A DNA stretch of 64,000 nucleotides from Rhodovulum marinum (GTDB lineage: Bacteria; Pseudomonadota; Alphaproteobacteria; Rhodobacterales; Rhodobacteraceae). Below the pieces are notes generated by a model that saw nothing but the letters and a program-made list of their open reading frames with translations, ran no database searches and was not told the DNA's origin. Positions 1 through 8,315 of the stretch are shown in pieces. The stretch lies in the NCBI RefSeq assembly GCF_004343075.1, contig NZ_SLXP01000009.1, forward strand, positions 97,790-161,789, in the 5' to 3' direction. Position 1 is the stretch's first letter, and the number at the start of each line of letters is the position of its first letter. Made by a program: the position numbers and the translations under genes.

Positions 1-274
1 CGGCGGCGTGCTGACCGTGCGAGGGGGAGATCTGGTGGAAATCGCCGCGCGCGGGGCCTATCGCGCCGACGATCTGGCCGATCTGGGCGACGACGCACTC
101 GCGGCACTGGAACGGCTGGATGTCTCCGAGGACGAGGCGCGCACCTCCGAAACCCGGCTGCACCTGGCCACGATGCGCCAGATCGAGCGGGTGCTTCAGT
201 CCGGGCGGCAGGGCAAATCGGCCCCGCCGAGCCTGGACCAGCGGCGCGCGGACGGGAGCGCGGCCAATGGCTGA
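1..274 (+). CDS. atpC: N-ATPase epsilon subunit, 3' part (5' end outside window)
   Basis: This is the C-terminal part of the F-type ATP synthase epsilon subunit; it is cut by the window edge and is read in the frame starting at base 2. The visible residues end the beta-sandwich (GVLTVRGGDLVEIAARGAY) and continue into a helical tail. Epsilon forms part of the central stalk of F1 and modulates hydrolysis. The stop at 272-274 overlaps the start of the next gene by 8 bases, indicating an operon. The genes that follow (Q, R, B, E, F, A, G with no delta gene) give the N-ATPase gene order, so this is not the housekeeping ATP synthase. Confidence 0.85.
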   Translation, partial: GGVLTVRGGDLVEIAARGAYRADDLADLGDDALAALERLDVSEDEARTSETRLHLATMRQIERVLQSGRQGKSAPPSLDQRRADGSAANG

Positions 275-554
275 ACCCGACCACGACGGACGCCGCGATA
301 TGCAAGAGGCCGTGCGCCGCCGCGCAGAACGCCGCGCCACCTGGGAGAAAGAGGGCGAGCGGCCCCTTTGGAAGAACATGTCGATGATCGGCGCGCTGGG
401 CTGGTTGATCGTGATGCCGACGCTCTTGGGCGTCTTCGCTGGGCGCTGGCTTGACGGAATGCTGGGAACCGGCGTCACATTCAGCGGGGCGCTGACCTTC
501 GTGGGCGCGGGTCTGGGATTTTACCTGGCATGGAAGAGGATGAACCAGGAATGA
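267..554 (+). CDS. atpQ: N-ATPase subunit AtpQ (AtpI-like)
   Basis: A 95-residue protein related to AtpI, the accessory membrane protein of ATP synthase operons. The ATG at 267 was chosen because it lies just inside the end of atpC and gives the usual family length; an ORF extending further upstream would run through atpC. Residues 1-36 are charged and soluble. Two membrane segments follow at about 41-60 and 70-89, with the AtpI-type glycine-rich second segment. In N-ATPase operons AtpQ and AtpR are thought to assist assembly of the c ring. Its 3' end overlaps atpR in an ATGA junction. Confidence 0.8.
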   Translation: MAEPDHDGRRDMQEAVRRRAERRATWEKEGERPLWKNMSMIGALGWLIVMPTLLGVFAGRWLDGMLGTGVTFSGALTFVGAGLGFYLAWKRMNQE

Positions 555-823
555 GCATGGCCCTCCTTGTTCAGGCCGTCGCGGGGCTTGCCGGGGGCCT
601 GGCCCTGGGCGCGGTCTATTTCGCGCTGCTGGGGCGCAGTGTGGCGCTGGCCGCGCCCACCGGCACGCGCGGCCGGGCGCTGATCTTCTTCGGTTTGCGC
701 CTGTCGCTGGCCGCGGGGGCGCTGTGGTTGACGGCGCAGGCCAGCGGCCTGGCGCTGATCGCGATGCTGGCGGGATTCCTGTTGGCGCGCGGCGTGGTCC
801 TTCGCCGGGTCAGGGAAGGCTGA
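551..823 (+). CDS. atpR: N-ATPase subunit AtpR
   Basis: A 90-residue hydrophobic protein with about three predicted membrane segments and a short basic C-terminus (RRVREG). The start at 551 overlaps the atpQ stop (ATGA); the alternative upstream start at 530 would lie deep in atpQ. AtpR is a hallmark of N-type ATPase operons and is absent from ordinary atp operons. The short size and position between atpQ and atpB support the call more than the sequence, which is weakly conserved in this family. Confidence 0.75.
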   Translation: MSMALLVQAVAGLAGGLALGAVYFALLGRSVALAAPTGTRGRALIFFGLRLSLAAGALWLTAQASGLALIAMLAGFLLARGVVLRRVREG

Positions 824-826
824 GAC

Positions 827-1495
827 ATGGACGCCAGCCCGCTTGCCCCGGACGTTTTGTTCATGCTCGGCCCGGTGCCGATCAGCCGGGCGGTGGCGAC
901 CACCTGGGCCATCATGGTGCTGCTCTGGGGTGTGCTTGCCCTGGCCTTCCGCACGGGCGCGCCCAGGGGCGGCGCGCTGCAATCGGCGCTGGAGATCGTG
1001 GTGACGACCATCGCCGCGCAACTGCGCGAGATCTTCGACCGCGACCCCTGGCCGTTCCTGCCTCTGCTGGGCTCGCTCTTCATCTTCCTCGTGCTGGCCA
1101 ATCTGGCGGCTGTGGTGCCCGGGGTGACACCGCCCACGGGCCATATCGAAACGCCGATGGCGCTGGGGTTGATCGTGTTCCTGTCGGTCCATGCCTACGG
1201 GCTGCGGGCACGGGGCACGCGGCGCTACCTGCATCACTATCTTGAGCCCACCCCGTTCCTGTTGCCACTGAACCTGCTGTCCGAGTTGACGCGCATCTTC
1301 TCGCTGATGATCCGGCTGTTCGGCAACATGATGAGCCATGAATTCGTCATCGCGATCCTCGCACTTCTGGCCGGGCTCTTGGTGCCGGTGCCGTTCCTGC
1401 TGCTTGGTATCCTGATCGGGCTGATCCAGGCCTATATCTTCACCGTGCTTGCAACCGTCTATATCGCCGCCGCCGTCGGCGCGGTGGAGGCGTGA
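827..1495 (+). CDS. atpB: N-ATPase a subunit
   Basis: The 222-residue a subunit of the Fo motor, a polytopic membrane protein that forms the ion half-channels against the c ring. The essential stator arginine is visible in the motif MIRLFGNMM (Arg163), followed by the conserved His-Glu pair. The protein has five to six hydrophobic segments and is slightly shorter than typical a subunits, as expected in N-ATPases. It starts three bases after atpR ends and is followed by atpE after a 16-base gap. Confidence 0.9.
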   Translation: MDASPLAPDVLFMLGPVPISRAVATTWAIMVLLWGVLALAFRTGAPRGGALQSALEIVVTTIAAQLREIFDRDPWPFLPLLGSLFIFLVLANLAAVVPGVTPPTGHIETPMALGLIVFLSVHAYGLRARGTRRYLHHYLEPTPFLLPLNLLSELTRIFSLMIRLFGNMMSHEFVIAILALLAGLLVPVPFLLLGILIGLIQAYIFTVLATVYIAAAVGAVEA

Positions 1496-1511
1496 GAAAG
1501 GACAGGACCAC

Positions 1512-1760
1512 ATGGAAAACGCCGTCGAAATCATCAGTGTCCTGGGCGCGGCGCTCGCCGTTTCCGTGGGCGCCATCGGCCCGGCGCTGGGAGAAGGGCG
1601 CGCCGTTGCCGCCGCGATGGAGGCCATCGCCCGCCAGCCCGAGGCCGCCGGGACGCTGTCGCGCACGCTGTTCGTGGGGCTCGCGATGATCGAGACCATG
1701 GCGATCTACTGCCTGGTGATCGCGCTGCTTCTGCTCTACGCCAACCCGTTCACCGGCTAG
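1512..1760 (+). CDS. atpE: N-ATPase c subunit with sodium-type ligands
   Basis: An 82-residue hairpin proteolipid that forms the rotor ring. Helix 1 contains LGEGRA with Glu28; helix 2 contains MIETMAIY with the ion-carrying Glu61, then Thr62 and Tyr66. Compared with the sodium-translocating Ilyobacter tartaricus c subunit (Gln32, Glu65, Ser66, Tyr70), all positions are kept or conservatively replaced, with Glu in place of Gln in helix 1. The polar loop has the usual RQPE. The ATG at 1512 gives the right hairpin length; the longer frame from 1449 runs into atpB. Sodium specificity is inferred from these residues. Confidence 0.9.
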   Translation: MENAVEIISVLGAALAVSVGAIGPALGEGRAVAAAMEAIARQPEAAGTLSRTLFVGLAMIETMAIYCLVIALLLLYANPFTG

Positions 1761-1763
1761 GCC

Positions 1764-2501
1764 ATGCAGATCGACTGGTGGACGCTTGCGCTGCAGACGA
1801 TCAATTTCCTGGTCGTCGTCTGGCTGCTCAGCCGCTTCCTGTACCGCCCGGTCCGGCGCATGATCGAAGAGCGCGAGGCGGCCGACCGCAAGGCCGCCGA
1901 GGCGGCAGAGGAAAAGGCCCGCAAGGCCGAGGAGGCGCGCGCGGACTACGAGACAAGGCGCGCCGAACTGGACGAAACCTATCGCAAGCGCGAGGCAGAG
2001 CTGCACGCCGCAGCCGCAAAGGAACGCAACGCCATGCTGGAGGCTGCGCAGAACGAGGCGGATGCCCTGATCGCCGAGGCACGCGACAGGATCGCGCGCG
2101 AGCGCCGCGAGGCGCTGGAGGCCCTGCAGGCGCGTATTGCCGGGTTGGCCGCGGACCTGGCGAAAACCGCCCTGAAGGGCCAAGCGCCCTCTGCCACGGC
2201 CGAGGTCGAGCGGGTCGCCGCCTTTCTGGACGGCCTGTCCGGGGCCGAGCGCGAGGAGTTGCGCCGCGACCTTTCGGCGGACCGGGGCGCCGTGACGGTC
2301 ACGACCGCTGCGGCCCCGCCCGAAGACCTTCGCACGGCCTGGCGCGCGGCGCTGTCCCAACGGCTGGGTGACGATCTGCGCGTGGAGTTTATCGAGGATC
2401 CCGCGATCCTGGGCGGGGTGGAATTGCACCTGCCCCACGGCGCGCTGCGGTTTTCCGTGGCGGACCGCCTGAACCGGGCCGCCGCTGCGATGAAGGACTA
2501 G
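1764..2501 (+). CDS. atpF: N-ATPase b subunit with delta-like C-terminal domain
   Basis: A 245-residue peripheral-stalk subunit. Residues 1-28 contain a single membrane anchor (DWWTLALQTINFLVVVWLL), followed by a long charged coiled coil from about 30 to 150. The last ~90 residues are globular and end in a segment (DPAILGGVELHLPHGALRF) that resembles the C-terminal part of subunit delta, which binds F1. No separate atpH lies in the visible operon, consistent with N-ATPases having this role fused to b. The gene is three bases from both neighbours. Confidence 0.85.
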   Translation: MQIDWWTLALQTINFLVVVWLLSRFLYRPVRRMIEEREAADRKAAEAAEEKARKAEEARADYETRRAELDETYRKREAELHAAAAKERNAMLEAAQNEADALIAEARDRIARERREALEALQARIAGLAADLAKTALKGQAPSATAEVERVAAFLDGLSGAEREELRRDLSADRGAVTVTTAAAPPEDLRTAWRAALSQRLGDDLRVEFIEDPAILGGVELHLPHGALRFSVADRLNRAAAAMKD

Positions 2502-2504
2502 GCA

Positions 2505-4037
2505 ATGGGACTGGAGCGCGAGGCAGGCGACTGGATCGAGGGGGCACGCGCCCGCCTGGAGGGCGCCGACATCTCCCCGAGGCTGGACCATGTCGGCCGG
2601 GTAGAGGAAATCGGCGACGGGGTCGCCCATGTCTCGGGCCTGCCGCATACGCGCCTGGACGAGCTTTTGCGCTTCGAGGACGGCACGCTGGGTCTTGCCA
2701 TGACGGCAAGCGAGCGGGTCACGGGCTGCGTCCTGCTTTCCTCCGGGGACGGGGTCAGGGCTGGCAGCAAGGTCTATGGCACGGGACAGATCGCCCGCGT
2801 GCCCGTGGGCGAGGCCCTGCTGGGCCGGGTCGTGTCGCCGATCGGCCTGCCGCTGGACGATGGACCGCCGCTTGCCGCCGATCGCCGGGACCCGGTCGAA
2901 CGCCCCGCGCCGGGCATCGTGGACCGCGACCTGGTGACCGAACCGCTGCTGACCGGGCTGACCGTCATCGACGCGATGATCCCGCTGGGCCGCGGCCAGC
3001 GGCAGTTGATCGTGGGCGACCGCAAGACCGGCAAGACCACCATCGCCATCGACACGATCATCAACCAGCGCGCCTCGGACGTGGTCTGCGTCTATGCCGC
3101 CATCGGGCAGAAGGCGTCGACCGTTGTGCGCGTGATCGACGCGGTAAAAAGCCATGGCGCGGCGGAGCGGACGATCTTCGTCGTGGGTGCTGCCGATGCC
3201 GCGCCGGGCGCGCAATGGATTACGCCCTATGCTGCCTGCACCATCGCGGAGTATTTCCGCGACCGCGGCCAGCATGCCCTGCTGATCCTCGACGACCTGA
3301 CCAAGCACGCGATCATCTACCGCCAGCTTTCGCTGCTGCTGCGCAAGCCGCCGGGGCGCGAGGCCTATCCGGGCGACGTGTTCTACCTGCATGCGCGCCT
3401 GTTGGAGCGCGCGGCGAAGCTGTCGGCGGACCGGGGCGGCGGCTCGATGACGGCCTTTCCGATTGCCGAAACCCAGGCGGGCAACCTGACCGCCTATATC
3501 CCCACCAACCTGATCTCGATCACCGACGGGCAGGTCTACCTGGAGCCGAAGCTGTTCTACGAGGGGCAGAAACCGGCGGTGAATGTCGGCATGAGCGTCA
3601 GCCGGGTCGGCGGCGCGACACAGGCCAAGGCGATCAAGTCGCTCGCGGATTCGCTCAAGCTCGATTACGCGCAGTTCCTGGAACTGGAGATCTTCACCCG
3701 CTTCGGCGCGATGGCCGACGAGCGCACCGCAAGGAAAATCGCGCATGGCCGACGCCTGCGCGCGATCCTGGCGCAGACCGAATACGCGCCGCTGCCGCTG
3801 TCGTTGCAGGTCGCGCTGCTGATTGCCGTGGCGACGGGCAAGCTGGACGACCTGCCCCTGGAAAAACTGCCCCGCCTGCGCGCCATGCTGAGCGAACGCC
3901 TGCCCCAGGACCGGCCCCGCGCGGCATCCGAGATCGACACGACGGGCGAATTGTCCGACGCGGCACGCGCGACCCTTGTAGACCTGATCGACGCCTGCCT
4001 GCGTGATCTGTCCGGCGCTGATGCCCCGGGGGAGTAG
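2505..4037 (+). CDS. atpA: N-ATPase alpha subunit
   Basis: The 510-residue F1 alpha subunit, holding the non-catalytic nucleotide sites. The Walker A motif GDRKTGKT is at residues 171-178, and the alpha-type sequence LLLRKPPGREAYPGDVFYLH is recognisable further on. The order is the N-terminal barrel, nucleotide-binding domain, then helical C-terminal domain ending in an acidic tail. It begins three bases after atpF and its stop abuts the GTG start of atpG. Length matches ordinary alpha subunits. Confidence 0.93.
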   Translation: MGLEREAGDWIEGARARLEGADISPRLDHVGRVEEIGDGVAHVSGLPHTRLDELLRFEDGTLGLAMTASERVTGCVLLSSGDGVRAGSKVYGTGQIARVPVGEALLGRVVSPIGLPLDDGPPLAADRRDPVERPAPGIVDRDLVTEPLLTGLTVIDAMIPLGRGQRQLIVGDRKTGKTTIAIDTIINQRASDVVCVYAAIGQKASTVVRVIDAVKSHGAAERTIFVVGAADAAPGAQWITPYAACTIAEYFRDRGQHALLILDDLTKHAIIYRQLSLLLRKPPGREAYPGDVFYLHARLLERAAKLSADRGGGSMTAFPIAETQAGNLTAYIPTNLISITDGQVYLEPKLFYEGQKPAVNVGMSVSRVGGATQAKAIKSLADSLKLDYAQFLELEIFTRFGAMADERTARKIAHGRRLRAILAQTEYAPLPLSLQVALLIAVATGKLDDLPLEKLPRLRAMLSERLPQDRPRAASEIDTTGELSDAARATLVDLIDACLRDLSGADAPGE

Positions 4038-4934
4038 GTGGAGGATCTCGCGCGCATAGAGGCCCGCCTCGAAAGCCTGGACGAGTTGGGCGAACTGGTT
4101 GGCGCCCTGCGCTCGATGGCGGCAGCGCGGGCGCGCGAGGCCCAAGACGCGCTGGTAGGCACCCGCGCCTATAGCAGCATCATCGAGCGAGCGATTGCCA
4201 GTGTTGCCCCCGCTGCCTCTCTTGAGGCGGCGACTGGATCGGGTGGACGGCCCGTGCTGCTGCTGATCGCCTCGGAAAACGGATTTGTCGGCGGCTTCAA
4301 TGCCCGCATGAGCGCCGTGGCGCGACAAGCCCGCTCCCCGGACGAGCGGTTGATGATCGTCGGGCGAAGGGGGGAAATCGCGGCCATGGAAGACGGGCTT
4401 TCGGCCGAGCGCAGCTTTGCGATGACCTCGCGCGTGGGGGGGATCGGCGCGCTGGCGCGCCGCGTTACCGCCTGCCTGTCGGACGTGCACAGCGCCCGTA
4501 TCGCCTTTGCCCGGCACCAGAGCGGGGCCAGATACGCCCCCGTCGTCAGGCAGGTGCTGCCGCTTGTCCCGATATCAGAGCCCGCCAGCGGCCCAGCGCC
4601 GACGCCGCTCTTCCACCTGTCCCCGGACGCTCTGATCGCGGCGCTGGCCCGGGAATACCTGTTTGCCGAGATCGCCCACGCGCTGATGGAAAGCCTTGCC
4701 AGCGAGAACGCCGCACGGATGCAGGCGATGGACGCGGCGTCGCGCAATATCGACGACCGGCTGGAGATGCTGAAAGCCCACGAACGCGCCGCGCGTCAGG
4801 AAAAGACGACATCCGACATGCTGGATGTCGTCACCGGGGCCGAGGCCGTGAACCAGCGCCCCGAGCCGTCAGCCGGCATGGAACAGAAAGGCCGCAACCA
4901 GGCCGAACAGGGCGGCAACCATCAGTGCAAGTAG
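4038..4934 (+). CDS. atpG: N-ATPase gamma subunit
   Basis: The 298-residue central-stalk gamma subunit, starting with GTG directly after the atpA stop. N- and C-terminal helices that form the rotor shaft are recognisable (RIEARLESLDELGELVGALR at the start, SRNIDDRLEMLKAHERAARQ near the end). Gamma subunits normally stop soon after the motif DVVTGAEAV, seen here; this one carries about 28 extra polar residues. That tail coincides with a 66-base overlap with the convergent DUF202 gene, so it probably arose by loss of the original stop. It is the last gene of the operon. Confidence 0.88.
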   Translation: MEDLARIEARLESLDELGELVGALRSMAAARAREAQDALVGTRAYSSIIERAIASVAPAASLEAATGSGGRPVLLLIASENGFVGGFNARMSAVARQARSPDERLMIVGRRGEIAAMEDGLSAERSFAMTSRVGGIGALARRVTACLSDVHSARIAFARHQSGARYAPVVRQVLPLVPISEPASGPAPTPLFHLSPDALIAALAREYLFAEIAHALMESLASENAARMQAMDAASRNIDDRLEMLKAHERAARQEKTTSDMLDVVTGAEAVNQRPEPSAGMEQKGRNQAEQGGNHQCK

Positions 4935-5189
4935 CCCATCCCCCAGCCCTGTCGTGTCGGGCTCCAAGCCGGGAGAGTCGATCCTGCGCCTGATCCGCCG
5001 CATGCGCAGGAAAGCCAGCGCAATCACGATGCCGCCGACGAGCATCAAGGACAGTTCGCTCCAGGCCGCCGGCGTCTCGGGACGCATGCGGGCAGCTACC
5101 AGGCCAAAGCCCTCTATCGCGACCACGGTTCTGACCCATGCCAGAAAGGTTCGTTCGTTCGCGGCATGGGAGTCATGGTTCCGGATCAA
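4869..5189 (-). CDS. DUF202 (YidH-type) membrane protein
   Basis: A 106-residue membrane protein. The family signature NERTFLAWVRTVVAIEGFG is clear near the N-terminus, preceded by a short polar stretch with His and Asn. Three hydrophobic segments can be seen, two of them separated by a basic loop (RMRRIRRRI). DUF202 proteins are of unknown function. It is the last gene of a minus-strand series (LOG protein, beta-CASP protein, SpoIIAA-like protein, this one) and its 3' end overlaps atpG by 66 bases. Confidence 0.8.
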   Translation of the reverse strand: MIRNHDSHAANERTFLAWVRTVVAIEGFGLVAARMRPETPAAWSELSLMLVGGIVIALAFLRMRRIRRRIDSPGLEPDTTGLGDGLLALMVAALFGLVAAFLFHAG

Positions 5190-5265
5190 TGCCGAAATCC
5201 CTTTTTATCGCGGCCCTTGGTTATACCGCTGGGTCAACCATCGATGACCGGCGCCCGGCCACAGA

Positions 5266-5625
5266 TCATGCGCACAGCCAGTCCCAGGCGGTTTCCAGTT
5301 CCGCACCGGTGAAGATCCGCACCTCGCCCTTGAACAGAAAGGCGCTGAGCCGCACGCACCAGACGACCCAATCCGGGGCGCCCACGAGGGCCAGCCGGTC
5401 GAAATCCGCCATATGCCCGAAGCCGAGCGAGGCATCGGCCCAGGCGGCCTGCAAGTCCCAGCCTTCGAAACCGGCATCGGCATAGAACAGAACGCGCAGC
5501 TTGCCATGCCGCCGGAACAGCTCTTCCAGTTTCGGCAGCAGCGCATCGTAGTCCGCCTGGTGCAAGCGCCCGGTGACATGGATGGCCACACGGTTGCCCT
5601 CGCTTCGATCCATCATCTCGATCAT
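5266..5625 (-). CDS. SpoIIAA-like (STAS-related) protein
   Basis: A 119-residue soluble protein of the SpoIIAA-like family, a STAS-like fold found in many bacteria with no fixed function. Recognisable features are an N-terminal strand (VAIHVTGRL), a long helix with the family's alternating charged pattern, then RVLFYADAGFEGWD and a Trp-rich C-terminus. The ATG at 5625 has a purine-rich ribosome site GGGAGG five bases upstream. It follows the beta-CASP gene by 24 bases and is likely co-transcribed with it. Confidence 0.7.
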   Translation of the reverse strand: MIEMMDRSEGNRVAIHVTGRLHQADYDALLPKLEELFRRHGKLRVLFYADAGFEGWDLQAAWADASLGFGHMADFDRLALVGAPDWVVWCVRLSAFLFKGEVRIFTGAELETAWDWLCA

Positions 5626-5649
5626 CTCGTCCTCCCGCGGTCTCCCTTC

Positions 5650-7020
5650 TCAAAGCTGATGAACGCTGTGCAGGGCGGGCACGACGACCTGCTTGTCCTT
5701 CAGCGCATCTTGCAATGCGGTCATGGCCTTGTGCTCGCCATGAACCAGAAAGGTCCGCTTGGCCGGCCCGACCTTGCCATGCCAGTCGATCAGGTCACGC
5801 CGCCCGGCATGGGCGGAAAAGCCGTTGATCGTATGAACCTTGGCGCGCACCGGGATATGGTCGCCGAACAGTTTTACCGATTTCGCGCCCTCGACGATGA
5901 TCCGCGCCAGCGTGCCCTCGGCGGCAAAGCCCACGAAGATCACGGAACAATCGCTATGCGCGAGGTTGTGGCGCAAGTGGTGGCGCACCCGCCCACCCGT
6001 GCACATGCCCGAGCCGGCCATGATGACGGCACCGGACCGGATGCGGTTCAGCGCCATCGACTCGGATGCGTCACGGGTGAAATGCAACTCGGGCAGGTGG
6101 AATGGATCGCCGCCGTGGCGCAGCATCTCGGCGACCTCGGGTTTCATCGCCTCCGGGTGGCGCTGAAAGATGCGGGTCGCGGAAATCGCCATCGGGGAAT
6201 CGAGAAAGACCTGCAAGGAGTCGCGCAGCGCACCCGCCTCCATTGCCTCGCGCATGAAGAACAGCAATTCCTGCGCGCGTTCCAGCGCGAAGGTCGGGAT
6301 GATCACGTTGCCGCCGCGCGCCTCGGCATCGGCGATCGCGTCCTGCAACTCGGCCACGGAGGCGGCCAGCCGCCGGTGATCGCGGTCGCCATAAGTCGTT
6401 TCCATGACCACGGCATCCACGTCGCTTGGCGGGGCCGGCGCGTTCAGCAGCGGCCGTTCGCTGGGCCCGATATCGCCGGAAAACAGAATGCGTTTGCGGC
6501 GGTCGTCCTCGGTCAGCTCCAGCAGGATGCTGGCCGAGCCCAGGATATGGCCCGCATCGTGAACGGTGGCCGTCACGCCCTCGGCCAGGCGTATCGGCTT
6601 GCCATAGGCGGCGACACGGCCAAAACGGTCCAGGCTGTCGACCGCATCCATCGTATCGTAAAGCGGCTCGCGCGGTTCGCCGTGGCGGTGATGGTGCCTT
6701 GCCTCTTCCTCGTGCAGGTGGGCTGAATCCAGCAGAACCAGCCGGGTCAGGTCGCGGGTGGCCGCAGTGCAGATCACCTCGCCGCGAAAGCCGCGCTTGA
6801 CCAGCAGCGGGATACGCCCGCAATGGTCCAGATGGGCATGGGTCAGCAGCAAAAAATCGACCTCGGCGGGGTCGAATCCGAAGGGCGCGGCATTGTCCGC
6901 ATGCAATTCGTGCGAACCCTGGAACATGCCGCAATCCACCAGGATCACCTTGCCCGCCGCGCGCAACAGGTGGCAGGATCCGGTAACACCGCCGGCGGCG
7001 CCGTGAAATTCAACCTGCAT
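5650..7020 (-). CDS. beta-CASP metallo-beta-lactamase (putative RNase)
   Basis: A 456-residue zinc-dependent hydrolase of the metallo-beta-lactamase/beta-CASP superfamily, related to YSH1-type RNA nucleases. The metal motif THAHLDHC is clear, and later motifs GMCTGGRVRHH and FSAHAGR belong to the beta-CASP and C-terminal metal-binding region. The start at 7020 was preferred over 7044 because it matches the family's N-terminus (MQVEFHGAAGGVTGSCH) and has a GGGAGG site upstream. The start lies 11 bases inside the end of the LOG-family gene. Substrate is unknown; RNA is likely from the family. Confidence 0.85.
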   Translation of the reverse strand: MQVEFHGAAGGVTGSCHLLRAAGKVILVDCGMFQGSHELHADNAAPFGFDPAEVDFLLLTHAHLDHCGRIPLLVKRGFRGEVICTAATRDLTRLVLLDSAHLHEEEARHHHRHGEPREPLYDTMDAVDSLDRFGRVAAYGKPIRLAEGVTATVHDAGHILGSASILLELTEDDRRKRILFSGDIGPSERPLLNAPAPPSDVDAVVMETTYGDRDHRRLAASVAELQDAIADAEARGGNVIIPTFALERAQELLFFMREAMEAGALRDSLQVFLDSPMAISATRIFQRHPEAMKPEVAEMLRHGGDPFHLPELHFTRDASESMALNRIRSGAVIMAGSGMCTGGRVRHHLRHNLAHSDCSVIFVGFAAEGTLARIIVEGAKSVKLFGDHIPVRAKVHTINGFSAHAGRRDLIDWHGKVGPAKRTFLVHGEHKAMTALQDALKDKQVVVPALHSVHQL

Positions 7021-7993
7021 CCTCTTCCCTCCCTGTCGTTCCACCCGTCAGTGGTTTGCCCGCCCGGTCGTACCAGCGCCGGATATCGTCCCAGATTTCC
7101 TCGGCCGTCTCGGCGTACCAGAAAAGCTCTCGGTCCTCGGGATCGATCACGCCCTCTTCGACCAGGAAATCCGGATCGAAGGCGCGCGACCAATACGCCC
7201 GGCCCACCAGGATGACGGGCACGGGGGCGATCTTGCGGGTCTGGATCAGGGTCAGCGTCTCGAACAGTTCGTCCAGTGTGCCATAGCCCCCCGGGAACAC
7301 CACGAGCGCCCGTGCCCGCAGCAGGAAATGCAGCTTTCGCACCGCGAAATAATGGAACCGAAAGCAAAGCCCGGGCGTCAGGTAGGGGTTCGGGTATTGC
7401 TCATGCGGCAGGCTGATGTTGAGCCCGACCGTCCGGGCGCCGACATCCCGGGCACCGCGGTTCGCCGCCTCCATCATGCCTGGACCGCCGCCGGTGGCAA
7501 CGACAAGGCAATTGCCCTCAGATCCCTCGGCGTGCCCGACCGTGCGGCCGAAGTCGCGCGCGACATCGTAGTAATGGCTTTTCGCAACGATCCGCTGCGC
7601 GATACGCAGGCTCTTCTTCAGCCCCTCATCATCCGGTTTGGCATTCAGTGCGGCCTCTATCTCCTCAGCCCTTTTCAAGGCCGCTTTGGGTTCCGGTATA
7701 CGGGTGCCGCCGAAAACGACGATCGTGTGCGCAATCCCCGCCGCCTCCAGCAGCTTCTCGGCCTTCATGTAATCCAGGTGCAGCCGTAGTCCCCGCGTAC
7801 CATCGTGGGACAGGAACTCGACATCCTGATCCGCGAGGCGATATTCGGGACTGTCGAGGATCGCCGCCACCAGCCCGGGGGCCGAGGGGTCCTCGTGACC
7901 CGGTTTCGGCGTTTTCCAAGGCAGATCGGAGCGCCGCCGTTCCGGGTGCGCCGGCCCGGGTTTCGCCTGCATTGCTTTCGGCTCGTCTGGCAA
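7010..7993 (-). CDS. LOG-family nucleoside monophosphate phosphoribohydrolase
   Basis: A 327-residue protein with the LOG (lysine decarboxylase-like) Rossmann domain. Both family motifs are present: GGGPGMMEAANRGA and FPGGYGTLDE. LOG proteins cleave the N-glycosidic bond of nucleoside monophosphates (AMP or cytokinin ribotides). It is longer than typical LOG proteins (~190 residues) because of an N-terminal helical extension of about 110 residues. The TTG at 7993 has an excellent ribosome site (GGGAGGGG, seven bases upstream); an internal ATG at 7972 is the alternative. First gene of the minus-strand run down to DUF202. Confidence 0.8.
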   Translation of the reverse strand: MPDEPKAMQAKPGPAHPERRRSDLPWKTPKPGHEDPSAPGLVAAILDSPEYRLADQDVEFLSHDGTRGLRLHLDYMKAEKLLEAAGIAHTIVVFGGTRIPEPKAALKRAEEIEAALNAKPDDEGLKKSLRIAQRIVAKSHYYDVARDFGRTVGHAEGSEGNCLVVATGGGPGMMEAANRGARDVGARTVGLNISLPHEQYPNPYLTPGLCFRFHYFAVRKLHFLLRARALVVFPGGYGTLDELFETLTLIQTRKIAPVPVILVGRAYWSRAFDPDFLVEEGVIDPEDRELFWYAETAEEIWDDIRRWYDRAGKPLTGGTTGREEDAG

Positions 7994-8084
7994 GAACGCG
8001 CCCCTCCCAAATGTTCATCAAAGCACGGATGCCGCTGCGTCGCCCTTGATTTGCCTCAAGAGGGACCGGCGGAACGGACGCGAA

Positions 8085-8315
8085 CGTGCCAATCGGCATT
8101 GAGCCGTGACCTCGTATGGGTGCCCGATATTGGCCCACTTGGGCCTGAACTGGCCCGGCGCTGCGTCGACCCCATGTAACGCAGCGGCGACGGGCCTGCG
8201 GGGGGTCCGCTTGCGCCAAGATCTGTTCTTGAAGCGCCTGCTTTCGTTGCCGGTCCGGACGATCTCAAAGTGATGCGTCTGGCGATCGAGGAGCGCGGTG
8301 GTCATCTTGGCATCA
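8085..8315 (-). pseudogene. IS21-type istB C-terminal remnant, minus strand
   Basis: Reading the minus strand from 8315 gives [19 protein letters not shown] and then TGNESRRFKNRS, the conserved C-terminus of IS21 IstB helper ATPases (usual form [23 protein letters not shown]). No upstream part of the gene is present. The sequence beyond the coding remnant contains GGGGTCGACGCAG and ends near the string TGCCAATCGGCATT, resembling the terminal region of IS21 elements, so one IS end is probably near 8085. The element is dead. Confidence 0.7.

Noticed and set aside
1440..4517. A 1025-codon open frame on the minus strand across the atp operon
   Set aside because: It is antisense to clearly real atpE, atpF and atpA, has no family features, and is explained by GC-rich codon structure.
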